Shown here: positions 1 through 7,984 of the stretch, in pieces | Layout of the letters: the number at the start of each line of letters is the position of its first letter | Position numbering within the stretch: the stretch's first letter is position 1 | Source: DASPWW01 sp963803425 | Lineage (GTDB): Bacteria; Actinomycetota; Thermoleophilia; Solirubrobacterales; 70-9 | Assembly (NCBI GenBank): GCA_963803425.1 | Contig: CAWDMA010000003.1 | Coordinates: 124,001 to 188,000, forward strand | DNA length: 64,000 nucleotides | Direction: 5' to 3' | The notes under the pieces: generated by a model | The model's input: only the letters and a program-made list of their open reading frames with translations | The model's database searches: none | What the model was told of the DNA's origin: nothing | Made by a program: the position numbers and the translations under genes

Positions 1-654
1 CGGAGGCTGTAGCCGGATCCCCGCCGCTCCCTGGACCAGCGGTTCGACGATCACAGCGGCGACCTCCTCGCTGCGGTGATCGAGCACCCGCTCGAGCTCG
101 GCGGGGTCGGCGGGGTCGACCGCGTCGGCATCGAACAGGAGCGGGCCGTACGTCCCGTGGAACAGCTCGATCCCGCCGACGGAGACCGCCCCGAGCGTGT
201 CCCCGTGGTACGCGTCGCGCAGGCACACGAACCGCGTGCGGCGGACGTGCTGGCCGCCGCGCTGCTGCCAGTGCTGGAAGGCCATCTTCAACGCGATCTC
301 GGTCGCGGTGGAGCCCGAGTCCGAGTAGAAGACGCGGGTCAGCCCCGGGGGGGCGATCTCGACGAGGCGCGCCGCCAGCTCGGTGGCGGGCGCGTGCGTG
401 AGCCCGAGAAGCGTGGAGTGGGCGAGGCGGTCGAGCTGGGAGCGGACCGCCCGGTCGATCTTCGGGTGGCGGTGGCCGTGGACGTTGCACCACAGCGATG
501 AGACCCCGTCGATGTAGCGGCGCCCCTCGGAGTCGATCAGGTCCGTTCCCTCGCCGCGCTCGATCACCACCGGCTGCTCCCGCGCCCAGTCGCCCATCTG
601 GGTGAAGGGGTGCCAGACGTGCCGATGATCCAGCTCGCCGGTCGTGGAAGGCAT
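1..654 (-). CDS. bioA: Adenosylmethionine-8-amino-7-oxononanoate aminotransferase BioA (partial, 3' end outside window)
   Basis: PLP-dependent enzyme that makes 7,8-diaminopelargonate from KAPA in biotin synthesis. Reading down from an ATG at 654 gives an N-terminus containing HVWHPFTQM, typical of BioA, then a GHRHP segment, the YSDSGSTA substrate/PLP region and a YHGDT motif. About 218 residues are present; the PLP-binding lysine lies beyond the window edge. The other bio genes (bioB, bioF, bioD) are on the same strand from 3285 to 6307, but a plus-strand MarR/MFS/GNAT block separates them from bioA. The 100 bp upstream is shared with the divergent MarR gene, so promoters there may overlap. 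The call is firm; only completeness is limited. Confidence 0.93.
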   Translation of the reverse strand, partial: MPSTTGELDHRHVWHPFTQMGDWAREQPVVIERGEGTDLIDSEGRRYIDGVSSLWCNVHGHRHPKIDRAVRSQLDRLAHSTLLGLTHAPATELAARLVEIAPPGLTRVFYSDSGSTATEIALKMAFQHWQQRGGQHVRRTRFVCLRDAYHGDTLGAVSVGGIELFHGTYGPLLFDADAVDPADPAELERVLDHRSEEVAAVIVEPLVQGAAGIRLQPP

Positions 655-727
655 CGACCGACGATAGTTCGCGGCGCGGCGGCAAATGGCCCATGTGTGT
701 GTGACGCACCTCACATAGTTACGGGTC

Positions 728-740
728 TGAAATGCTTTCA
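728..740. promoter_or_regulatory. Small inverted repeat between bioA and marR
   Basis: TGAAA-TGC-TTTCA, with 5-base arms and a 3-base centre, lies 15 bp before the MarR start and within the bioA upstream region. MarR proteins often bind such dyads to repress their own efflux operon. Operator function is inferred from position only. Confidence 0.3.
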
Positions 741-754
741 CGCCTGCAATAATT

Positions 755-1270
755 ATGCGCATGGAAGCGACGGCCAAGGCACCGAAGACAGCCGTGGGCG
801 ACCGCGAGCTCGCGATCCGGCTCGGGGTGTTGATGCTGCACGCCCTCGGCTCGGACGGGGGAGCGGTGATGCGCGCGATCGACGAGACCGGGCTCGGGAT
901 GATCCCGTTCAAGGCGCTCGCCGCGCTCGCACGCACCGACGCAGACGGCGAGGCCAGCGTCAAGCTGGTCGCCGAGGAGCTCGGCGTGTCGGTGCCGTCC
1001 GCGAGCCGTGCCGTCGACGATCTCGTCAAGCGGGGTCTCGCGTCTCGGACCGAGGACCCTGAGGACCGTCGCGTCCGGCGGGTCGCGTTGACCGCTGCCG
1101 GGCGGAAGCTGGGCGATCGGGTGATGGAGGCCCGCGTCGCGGGGCTGGAGAGCTTCGTCGCCACCCTCACTCCGGCGGAGCGGCGAAAGCTCGACTCCGC
1201 GCTCGAGGTTCTGCTTGAGCGAGAGGAGCTCGACGAGCTGTACCGGACCCACGGAAGCAGGCTGCGATGA
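755..1270 (+). CDS. MarR-family transcriptional regulator
   Basis: DNA-binding repressor-type protein of 171 residues. The winged helix-turn-helix lies around residues 60-125, with the recognition-helix region SVPSASRAVDDLVKRGL followed by the wing RTEDPEDRRVRRVALT, a classic MarR pattern. Its stop overlaps the ATG of the MFS transporter (ATGA at 1267-1270), so the two form one operon and the regulator probably controls that efflux pump. A second in-frame ATG lies two codons downstream, so the exact start is uncertain. The ligand cannot be told from sequence. Biotin genes flank the pair, but nothing links it to biotin. Confidence 0.88.
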   Translation: MRMEATAKAPKTAVGDRELAIRLGVLMLHALGSDGGAVMRAIDETGLGMIPFKALAALARTDADGEASVKLVAEELGVSVPSASRAVDDLVKRGLASRTEDPEDRRVRRVALTAAGRKLGDRVMEARVAGLESFVATLTPAERRKLDSALEVLLEREELDELYRTHGSRLR

Positions 1271-2775
1271 CCCGCTACAGACACCTGATCACCGACGCCA
1301 ACGCGAAGTGGTGGACGCTCGCCGCGATGTGCTTCGCGCTGTTCATGATCATGCTCGACAACACGGTCGTGAACGTCGCCCTGCCCTCGATCCAGCGCGA
1401 CCTGGGGGCGTCGATCTCGGCGCTGGAGTGGACCGTGAACGGGTACACGCTGTCGTTCGCGGTGCTGCTCGCCACCGCCGGGCGGCTCGGGGACATCCTC
1501 GGGCGCCGCCGCATGTTCGTGTTCGGCGTGGTGGTCTTCGCCGCGTCCTCGGCGGCCGCCGGGCTCGCTCCCACCACCGCGGCGCTCGTCGTCAGCCGGA
1601 TCGTCCAGGGCGTTGGTGCGGCGTTCATGATGCCGGCGACGCTGTCGATCATCACCGACGCCTTCCCGGCCGCCGAGCGCGGCCGCGCGATCGGGACCTG
1701 GGCCGGCGTGTCGGCGCTGGCGCTCGCGGTCGGCCCGGTGGTCGGCGGGCTGCTCACCGAGCAGGTCTCGTGGCGGGCGATCTTCTACCTGAACATCCCG
1801 GTTGCCGCCGGCGCCGTGCTCGCCGCCCTGTTCGCGGTGCGCGAGTCGCTCGATCCCACCGTGGAGCGCCGGATCGACTATCTCGGCGTGGGCGTGCTGA
1901 CGGCGGGCCTGACGGCGCTCGTGCTCGCCCTGATCGAGGGCAACTCGTGGGGGTGGGGCAGTCCCGCGATCCTCACACTGCTCGCCGGCGCGGTCGTCCT
2001 GATCGGCGTCTTCGTCGCGGTCGAGGAACGCGTCCGGGTTCCGATGGTGGAGTTCGCGCTGTTCGCCGACCGCAGCTTCGTCGGCGCGGTCACGGTCGCG
2101 TTCATCGTCTCCTTCTCGATGCTGGGGATGTTCTTCTTCCTGGCGCTGTACATGCAGGGGATCCTGGGCTACTCGCCGCTGGAGGCCGGGGTCCGGTTCC
2201 TGCCCTCGACGCTGATGATCGTGCTGGTCGCGCCGATCGCCGGCCGGCTCACGGATCGGGTCGGCGCCCGGTGGCTGGTCACGGTGGGCCTCGCGCTCGT
2301 CGCGGTGGCTCTGTACCGGCTCACCCTGATCGACGCCGACACCGACTACGGGAACCTGCTGCCGTCGTTCGTTCTGATGGGGATCGGCGTCGCGATGACG
2401 ATGTCGCCGATGTCGACTGCGGCGATGAACGCCGTATCCGCCGACAAGGCGGGGATCGCGTCGGGACTGCTCTCGATGATGCGGATGGTGGGCGGCACGT
2501 TCGGGGTAGCCGCCACCGGAGCGATCTTCCAGGCTCAGGTGGGCGGGCAGTTCGACCCGGGTGCCGGCGCGATCACCGCGGCGGCGCGGGCCGCCTTCGT
2601 CGACGGCCTCACCGAGTCGATGCGGCTGGCCGCCGCCGTCGCGCTGGCCGGCGCCGTGCTCGGCTGCGTGCTGATCCGGGGGCGCCACGGCGTCCGCCCG
2701 GCCGCGGCCGGGGCGGAGCTCGACACCGCCCCGTCGGTGGCCGAGGTGACCCCGGCCGAGCAGTCCGCCGCGTAG
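1267..2775 (+). CDS. MFS drug efflux transporter, DHA2 (EmrB/QacA) family
   Basis: Integral membrane proton antiporter of 502 residues with a hydrophobic pattern consistent with 14 transmembrane helices. The first helix carries LDNTVVNVALPSI, the DHA2 signature, and the loop between helices 2 and 3 has motif A (GRLGDILGRRRMF). Family members export lipophilic drugs, dyes or antibiotics; the substrate here is unknown. It is translationally coupled to the upstream MarR gene by a 4-base overlap, which suggests substrate-inducible expression. The C-terminus ends in a soluble Ala/Pro-rich tail of about 30 residues. Confidence 0.9.
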   Translation: MTRYRHLITDANAKWWTLAAMCFALFMIMLDNTVVNVALPSIQRDLGASISALEWTVNGYTLSFAVLLATAGRLGDILGRRRMFVFGVVVFAASSAAAGLAPTTAALVVSRIVQGVGAAFMMPATLSIITDAFPAAERGRAIGTWAGVSALALAVGPVVGGLLTEQVSWRAIFYLNIPVAAGAVLAALFAVRESLDPTVERRIDYLGVGVLTAGLTALVLALIEGNSWGWGSPAILTLLAGAVVLIGVFVAVEERVRVPMVEFALFADRSFVGAVTVAFIVSFSMLGMFFFLALYMQGILGYSPLEAGVRFLPSTLMIVLVAPIAGRLTDRVGARWLVTVGLALVAVALYRLTLIDADTDYGNLLPSFVLMGIGVAMTMSPMSTAAMNAVSADKAGIASGLLSMMRMVGGTFGVAATGAIFQAQVGGQFDPGAGAITAAARAAFVDGLTESMRLAAAVALAGAVLGCVLIRGRHGVRPAAAGAELDTAPSVAEVTPAEQSAA

Positions 2776-2785
2776 CCTCCCGCCG

Positions 2786-3277
2786 ATGCCACCGCCGCCC
2801 GCCGCACGGCCGGAGACCCGGGTATGGGTCGCCGCGGCCGACGAGGCCGCGGACGTCGCTCGCCTGATGGGCGGCTTCCGCGACTGGTGGGAGCGGGACG
2901 TGCCCGGCGACGGGGCGCTCGCGGCCGGAGTCGAGCGGCTGCTCGACGACCCGGCGACGGAGTTCCTGCTCGCCGCCCCAGGCGAGTCCGCGGCGGCCGG
3001 CGTGTGTCAGCTCCGGTACCGGTACGGGCTGTGGTACGACGCGCCGGATTGCTGGCTGGAGGACCTGTACGTGGAGGAGGAAGCGCGGCGGCTCGGCCTC
3101 GGGCGGGCGCTGACCGAGGCGGCGATCGGGCGCGCCTCCGAGCGCGGATCCCGACGGATCCAGCTCGACGTGAACGAGCGCAACCCCGAGGCGCTGGCGC
3201 TGTACGAGGAGCTCGGGTTCGACTCGCTCCAGGATCCGCCCGGCGGGCGGCTGCTGCTGATGACGCGGTGGGTGTGA
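2786..3277 (+). CDS. GNAT-family N-acetyltransferase
   Basis: 163-residue acetyl-CoA-dependent acyltransferase. The acetyl-CoA-binding motif A is visible in the C-terminal half: LYVEEEARRLGLGRAL (an RxxGxG-type loop) followed by a helix, then the NERNPEALALYEELGF segment typical of the fold end. It starts 10 bp after the MFS stop and probably belongs to the same operon, which would fit a resistance or detoxification role, but the acceptor substrate is unknown. It ends 7 bp from the convergent bioD stop. Confidence 0.85.
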   Translation: MPPPPAARPETRVWVAAADEAADVARLMGGFRDWWERDVPGDGALAAGVERLLDDPATEFLLAAPGESAAAGVCQLRYRYGLWYDAPDCWLEDLYVEEEARRLGLGRALTEAAIGRASERGSRRIQLDVNERNPEALALYEELGFDSLQDPPGGRLLLMTRWV

Positions 3278-3284
3278 GCGACGC

Positions 3285-3959
3285 CTAGGAGAGCCACTCG
3301 TCGAGCGGCAGCGTCGCGCCCCCTTCGGCGAGCGCGGCGGGCTCGGTCGGCGCCAGCCCGGTGACCGCGACATCGCCGAGCCGGGCGATCGTGTCGCGGT
3401 TGGAGAGCTCGATCGGAGCGGGTTGGCGCGCCCACGGCGTCAGCACCACGCCCGCGACCCGCAGCCCCGCCGCGCGGGCCGCCTCGATCGTGAGCAGGGT
3501 GTGGTTGATCGTCCCCAGCCCGGTCGGGGCTGCGATCACGACCGGGAGCGCCAGCTCCGCTGCGAGGTCGCGGACCAGAAAGCCCGGCGCGAGCGGGACG
3601 AGCAGCCCCCCGACGCCCTCGACGAAGAGGGAGTCGGCGCCGTCCGCGGCGCGCCGGGCGGCGCCGACCAGCGCCCCCGGCTCGATCCGGATGCCGGCGA
3701 GCTCGGCGGCGTAGTGGGGAGAGAGCGGCGGTCCGAACCGGTACGGCGCCACGTCCTCAGGCGCCTGCCCGGCGCTCGCCGCCGCGGCGAGAAGCTCGTG
3801 GTCGTGCGGCCACTCGCCCGCGGGTTCGTCCAGCCCCGTGACGGCCGGCTTGAACGCGGCGACGCGGTCCCCGCGCGCCGCGGCCGCGGAGCAGATCGAC
3901 GCCGCGAGCACGGACTTGCCGACCTCGGTGCCGGTTCCGGTGACGAACAGCCCGCGCAA
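3285..3959 (-). CDS. bioD: ATP-dependent dethiobiotin synthetase BioD
   Basis: Closes the ureido ring of dethiobiotin from diaminopelargonate, CO2 and ATP. The protein is 224 residues, normal for BioD, and opens with the P-loop GTGTEVGKS. A conserved lysine follows in FKPAVTG, and the VEGVGGLLVPL segment around residues 115-125 is the family's second nucleotide/substrate motif. The start is TTG at 3959, directly after the bioF stop codon, so the pair is read as one message. No Shine-Dalgarno is visible; translation is probably coupled to bioF. Confidence 0.93.
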   Translation of the reverse strand: MRGLFVTGTGTEVGKSVLAASICSAAAARGDRVAAFKPAVTGLDEPAGEWPHDHELLAAAASAGQAPEDVAPYRFGPPLSPHYAAELAGIRIEPGALVGAARRAADGADSLFVEGVGGLLVPLAPGFLVRDLAAELALPVVIAAPTGLGTINHTLLTIEAARAAGLRVAGVVLTPWARQPAPIELSNRDTIARLGDVAVTGLAPTEPAALAEGGATLPLDEWLS

Positions 3960-5144
3960 CTAGGCAGCGCGGTCCAGCTCGGCGCCGATCAAGCCGAGCT
4001 CGCGCGCCGCCTCCGCGATCACGGCGGCGGCGCGTCGCAGCTCGTCGGGGCGATGCGTCGCCATCACGGTCAGTCGCAGCCGCGAGGTCCCGTCGGGCAC
4101 GGTTGGCGGCCGGATCGCCTGCGCGAACGCGCCGCGCTCGAGAGAGCGCTCGCACAGCTCCATCGCCGCGTCGGCATCTCCGACCAGCAGGGGCAGGATC
4201 TGGGTCCGCGACGCACCGGTCTCGAATCCGGCCGCGCCAAGCTCCGCGCGGATCAGCTCCGCGTTCGAGCGGAGCCGCTGCACCCGCTCGGGCTCGGCCG
4301 CGAGCAGCTCCAGCGCCGCCGTCGCCGCGCCGACCGAGGGGGGCGGCAGCGCGGTCGAGAAGATGAAGGGGCGGGCGGAGTTGACGAGCAGCTCGGTCAG
4401 CTCCGACGACGCGCACACGTAGGCGCCGTAGCTACCCAGCGCCTTACCAAGCGTGCCGACGATCACGTCCACCTCGCCCTCGACGCCCGCCTCGGCGACC
4501 GCGCCCCGGCCACCCGGGCCGAGCGATCCGGTTCCGTGCGCCTCGTCCACCAGCAGCCTGCACCGATGCCGCCGCGCCAGCCCCACCAGCTCCGCCACCG
4601 GGGCGACGTCGCCGTCCATCGAGAACACCCCGTCGGTGACGATCAGCGCCGCCCGTCCGCCCGCTCCCCGCAGCCCCCACTCGAGGTGCTCCAGATCGCC
4701 GTGCCGGTACACGAACCGCTCCGCCCGCGACAGCCGGCACCCGTCGATGATGCTGGCGTGGTTGAGCTCGTCAGAGAGCACCGTCTCGCCGCGCCCCGCG
4801 AGCGCCGCGATCGTCCCGGTGTTGGCGAGATACCCGGACCCGAACACGAGCGCCGACTCCGTGCGCTCGAACTCGGCGAGGCGTCGCTCCAGCTCGGCGT
4901 GCGGGGCCATGCTGCCGCTGATCAGGCGAGAGGCGCCGGCGCCGGCACCCCACCGGATCGCCGCCTCCGCTGCCGCCTCGCGAACCGCCTCGTGCTCGGC
5001 GAGGCCCAGGTAGTTGTTGGAGCACAGCAGCAGCACCTCGTCCCCGTCGACGCGGATGCGCGGCCCCTGCGCTCCCTCGACCGTCCGCAGCCGGCGGAGG
5101 AGCCCCGAGCGGCGAAGCTCCGCCAGCCGCCTCGCGGGGTCCAC
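3960..5144 (-). CDS. bioF: 8-amino-7-oxononanoate synthase BioF
   Basis: PLP enzyme condensing pimeloyl-ACP or pimeloyl-CoA with alanine to give KAPA. From the GTG at 5144 the protein is 394 residues, the usual length. Visible motifs are SNNYLGL near the N-terminus, GSGYLAN, DELNHASIIDG, the PLP-contacting DEAHGTGSLG and the Schiff-base lysine in TLGKALGSYG. The GTG overlaps the bioB stop by one base (TAGTG), and an open frame extends further upstream only as a bioB shadow, so this start is preferred. bioB, bioF and bioD are tightly coupled. Confidence 0.93.
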   Translation of the reverse strand: MDPARRLAELRRSGLLRRLRTVEGAQGPRIRVDGDEVLLLCSNNYLGLAEHEAVREAAAEAAIRWGAGAGASRLISGSMAPHAELERRLAEFERTESALVFGSGYLANTGTIAALAGRGETVLSDELNHASIIDGCRLSRAERFVYRHGDLEHLEWGLRGAGGRAALIVTDGVFSMDGDVAPVAELVGLARRHRCRLLVDEAHGTGSLGPGGRGAVAEAGVEGEVDVIVGTLGKALGSYGAYVCASSELTELLVNSARPFIFSTALPPPSVGAATAALELLAAEPERVQRLRSNAELIRAELGAAGFETGASRTQILPLLVGDADAAMELCERSLERGAFAQAIRPPTVPDGTSRLRLTVMATHRPDELRRAAAVIAEAARELGLIGAELDRAA

Positions 5145-6307
5145 TAGTCGCCCCAGCCGGCGGGCTCCCCGCCCGCACCTGCGCGCTGCTCGCTCGGGTA
5201 GGGCGGCGGCTTGCGCTTCTTGCGCACCACGCGGAGCTGGGTGGCGGGATCCCAGAAGTTGGCCTCCGCCTGGCTGTCGATCAGCTCGTCGACCGGCGTC
5301 GCGGGCGTGTCGCCGTCGAGCCACCCGGACCGGTTGTCAGGCCGCGGGTTGGCGCCGTTGTCGGCCTGCCGCCCCACGTTCAGCCCCAGCTCCTCGAACA
5401 TCGCGCGGTCGTCGGCGGGCTCTGCCCCGAGCGTGGTCAGGAAGTTCCCCATCATCACACCGTTCAGCCCCGCCTTCACCGCCAGCGGCTGCAGCTCGCC
5501 GAGGTTCTCGACCCGCCCGCCGCACAGCCGGAACAGCGCGTCCGGGAGGATCAGCCGGAAGATCGCCACCCACTTCACGACCTCCCACGGGTCCATCAGC
5601 TCGCGGTCGCCGAACTTGGTCCCGGGGCGCGGGTTGAGCAGGTTGATCGGCACCGAGGTCGGGTTCACCTCGGACAGCTCGAACGCCATCTCGACCCGCT
5701 GCCGCGGCGACTCGCCGAGGTTGAGGATCCCGCCGACGCAGGTCTCCAGCCCCGCGTCCTTGACCGCGTCGATCGTCCGCACCCGCCCCTCGTAGCGGAC
5801 GGTCGTGGTCACCTCGTCGTAGTACGAGCGCGCGGTCTCGACGTTGTGGTGGACGCGCTGCACGCCGGCGTCGGCGAGCTCGCGGGCGCGGTCGGGCGAC
5901 AGGTGGCCCACCGAGACGCATCGCTTCAGGTTCGTGTTCTCGGCGACCAAACGGGCGCCCTCGACGATCTTCGCGAAGTCGCCCCGGGACAGCCCCTGGC
6001 CCTGGGTGACCATGCAGAACCGGTGCGCACCGGCCGCCTCGGCGGCGCGGGCGTGCTCGAGGATCTGGTCGGCCTCCATCATCGCGTGCATCGGGGTGTC
6101 CGCCTCCGCGTACCGCGACTGCGCGCAGAATCCGCAGTCCTCCGCACACCCGCCCGACTTGGCGTTGACGAGCGAGCACATGTCGGTGGCGTCGTCGAAC
6201 CGCTCCCGACGCACGGCCCAGGCGCGCTCGACGAGCTCCGTGATCTCGTCCCTGGTGTGGAGCTCTCCCAGGGCGAGCGCCTCGTCGAAGCTGACCACGG
6301 GCGGCAT
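5144..6307 (-). CDS. bioB: Biotin synthase BioB (radical SAM)
   Basis: Inserts sulfur into dethiobiotin using SAM and iron-sulfur clusters. From the ATG at 6307 it has 387 residues. The radical-SAM cysteines C54, C58 and C61 lie in SGGCAEDCGFCAQS. Other BioB landmarks are the HHNVETARSYYDEV, GGILNLGES and PINLLNPRPGT segments. The frame stays open about 49 codons further upstream, but that part is low-complexity and unlike BioB. After the core there is a C-terminal tail of about 70 residues ending in a basic KKRKPPPYPSEQ stretch, longer than in the classic enzyme. It is the first gene of bioB-bioF-bioD and is divergent from moaA. Confidence 0.93.
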   Translation of the reverse strand: MPPVVSFDEALALGELHTRDEITELVERAWAVRRERFDDATDMCSLVNAKSGGCAEDCGFCAQSRYAEADTPMHAMMEADQILEHARAAEAAGAHRFCMVTQGQGLSRGDFAKIVEGARLVAENTNLKRCVSVGHLSPDRARELADAGVQRVHHNVETARSYYDEVTTTVRYEGRVRTIDAVKDAGLETCVGGILNLGESPRQRVEMAFELSEVNPTSVPINLLNPRPGTKFGDRELMDPWEVVKWVAIFRLILPDALFRLCGGRVENLGELQPLAVKAGLNGVMMGNFLTTLGAEPADDRAMFEELGLNVGRQADNGANPRPDNRSGWLDGDTPATPVDELIDSQAEANFWDPATQLRVVRKKRKPPPYPSEQRAGAGGEPAGWGD

Positions 6308-6428
6308 GCTGCGCAAGCTACGCGCCACGCCGGACGCAGCAGTGCGGCCGGCGCGACTTCTGCTGCCCACGCGTGTTCTAGGTAGCGATCGCAGGGGGAT
6401 GCTGACGCGATCGATGCAGGGCAGGCGG

Positions 6429-6492
6429 GGCCGAGCGTGGCTGCCGGCGGGCACGGCTAGGCGGGCCGTCCCGCCGGCGGCCCTCCTCGGCC
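6429..6492 (+). ncRNA. Candidate structured RNA leader upstream of moaA
   Basis: Three nested perfect stems stack in the 237 bp bioB-moaA gap. GGCCGAG (6429-6435) pairs with CTCGGCC (6486-6492). GCCGGCGGG (6443-6451) pairs with CCCGCCGGC (6470-6478). ACGG (6453-6456) pairs with CCGT (6466-6469). A CCGCCTCCGC run follows, and the moaA ATG is about 50 bases downstream. moaA is the gene most often controlled by Moco-sensing leader RNAs, so a riboswitch is one reading, but I could not match the Moco consensus confidently. The fold also forms on the minus strand, and high GC favours chance stems. Confidence 0.35.
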
Positions 6493-6544
6493 GCCTCCGC
6501 GCTCGCAGCGCCGCGCCCCCGTACCTGCTGAACTAGGTGGTGGC

Positions 6545-7567
6545 ATGACGGCTCAAGGCTCAGCCACTGTCGACCGCGAGGACCCGCTCCGCGACGCTCA
6601 CGGCCGGGCGATCGCCGACCTGCGCGTCTCGGTCACCGACCGGTGCAACTTCCGGTGCCAGTACTGCATGCCCGCCGATGGGCTGCCGTGGCTGGAGCGC
6701 GACGAGATCCTCCGGTTCGAGGAGATCGAGCGGCTGGTGCGCCTGATGGTCTCGCTCGGGATCGAGGACGTGCGGTTGACCGGCGGCGAGCCGCTCGTCC
6801 GGCGCGACTTCCCCTCCCTGGTCGGGATGCTGGCCCCGATCGCCGGCCTCAGGGACCTGTCGCTGACCACCAACGGGTACCTGCTGGAGCGGGACGCGGA
6901 GGCGCTGGTCGACGGCGGGATCGATCGCGTCAACGTCTCGATCGATTCGCTCGCGCGCGACCGCTTCTTCCAGATCACCCGCCGCGACGCGCTCCCCCAG
7001 GTGCTCCGCGGCCTCGAGGCGATCGCCGCCTTCCCCGAGGTGCGCCCGATCAAGGTGAACGCGATCGCGATGCGCGACTTCACCGAGGACGAGGTGCTGC
7101 GGTTCTGCGAGTTCGCGCGGACTACCGAGTACGAGGTGCGGTTCATCGAGTTCATGCCGCTCGACGCGGATCGGGCGTGGACGCCCGACGCGGTGTTGAG
7201 CGGCGAGGAGGTGCGCCGGATCGTCCAGTCGCGGTACCAGATCGAGGAGCTTCCGCGCGAGCCGTCCGCGACCGCGCGCCGGTACCGGTTCGCGGACGGC
7301 GCCGGCGAGCTCGGCTTCATCAACCCGGTCTCGGAGCCGTTCTGCGCGGACTGCAACCGGATCCGGCTGACCAGCGACGGCAAGCTCCGCACCTGCCTGT
7401 TCTCCGTGCACGAGACCGACCTGCGCGAGCCGCTCCGCAGCGACGCCACCGACGCGGAGCTCGCCACGATCGTCCGCGACGCGGTGTGGCGGAAGGAGCT
7501 CAAGCACCACGTCAACGAGCGCGGCTTCCGCCCCCCGCCGAGGAGCATGAGCCGAATCGGCGGCTAG
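6545..7567 (+). CDS. moaA: GTP 3',8-cyclase MoaA (radical SAM, molybdenum cofactor step 1)
   Basis: Converts GTP to 3',8-cyclo-GTP with SAM, the first step of molybdopterin synthesis. The 340-residue protein has the N-terminal cluster cysteines C34, C38 and C41 (DRCNFRCQYCMP) and a C-terminal second cluster (FCADCN, then C in LRTCLF) that binds substrate. It ends in Gly-Gly (SRIGG), the conserved MoaA tail. The partner moaC lies far away at 27510 with the other late Moco genes. The upstream gap holds a strong stacked hairpin that could regulate it. Confidence 0.95.
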   Translation: MTAQGSATVDREDPLRDAHGRAIADLRVSVTDRCNFRCQYCMPADGLPWLERDEILRFEEIERLVRLMVSLGIEDVRLTGGEPLVRRDFPSLVGMLAPIAGLRDLSLTTNGYLLERDAEALVDGGIDRVNVSIDSLARDRFFQITRRDALPQVLRGLEAIAAFPEVRPIKVNAIAMRDFTEDEVLRFCEFARTTEYEVRFIEFMPLDADRAWTPDAVLSGEEVRRIVQSRYQIEELPREPSATARRYRFADGAGELGFINPVSEPFCADCNRIRLTSDGKLRTCLFSVHETDLREPLRSDATDAELATIVRDAVWRKELKHHVNERGFRPPPRSMSRIGG

Positions 7568-7570
7568 GTT

Positions 7571-7595
7571 CCTACCTATGCAATGCTTAGGTAGG
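7571..7595. promoter_or_regulatory. Perfect inverted repeat overlapping the HTH-Mop gene start
   Basis: CCTACCTA (7571-7578) and TAGGTAGG (7588-7595) are perfect 8-base arms around a 9-base centre. The last base is the G of the GTG start of the molybdate-type regulator, and the moaA stop is 3 bp upstream. The placement fits an autoregulatory operator for the regulator-modABC operon; a weak moaA terminator is the alternative, but there is no T tract. Confidence 0.5.
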
Positions 7596-7984
7596 TGGCG
7601 AAGGGGGATCTGAGCCTCGGCGAGGCCGCGAAGGCGATCAGCGTCAGCGTCGACACGCTGCGGCGCTGGGATCGCGCCGGCCGGCTGAAGACCACACGCG
7701 ACGCCCGCAATCGCCGTCGCGTCCCCGCCACCGAGGTGAAGCGGCTGTCCTCGGCGCCGCAGCGCCACCGAACCGGCGACACGCTCTCTGCCCGCAACCG
7801 GTTCGCCGGAACGATCGCATCGGTCGAGGTGGGCGACGTGATGGCGCTGGTCGAGATCGAGGCCGGACCGCACCGGGTGACGGCGGCGATCACGAAGGAC
7901 TCGGTCGAGGAGCTGGGCCTGGCGAAGGGGGTGAGGGCGACGGCGACCGTGAAGGCGACCGACGTGATGGTCGAGCGCGGATGA
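7595..7984 (+). CDS. Molybdate-responsive HTH regulator with Mop (TOBE) domain
   Basis: 129 residues in two parts. Residues 1-45 form a MerR/excisionase-type helix-turn-helix (LSLGEAAKAISVSVDTLRRWDRAGRL). Residues 65-129 form a Mop domain (LSARNRFAGTIASVEVG, ITKDSVEELGLAKG, VKATDVM), which binds molybdate or tungstate oxyanions. This is a compact counterpart of ModE, which has a different DNA-binding domain. The GTG start is inferred from frame and from the dyad that ends on it. The stop overlaps the modA ATG, so it probably senses oxyanion and controls modABC. Confidence 0.85.
   Translation: MAKGDLSLGEAAKAISVSVDTLRRWDRAGRLKTTRDARNRRRVPATEVKRLSSAPQRHRTGDTLSARNRFAGTIASVEVGDVMALVEIEAGPHRVTAAITKDSVEELGLAKGVRATATVKATDVMVERG

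Noticed and set aside
131..136. Any special signal at the left edge inside bioA
   Set aside because: Ordinary coding sequence; the low-interest note in the findings at this position carries no claim.
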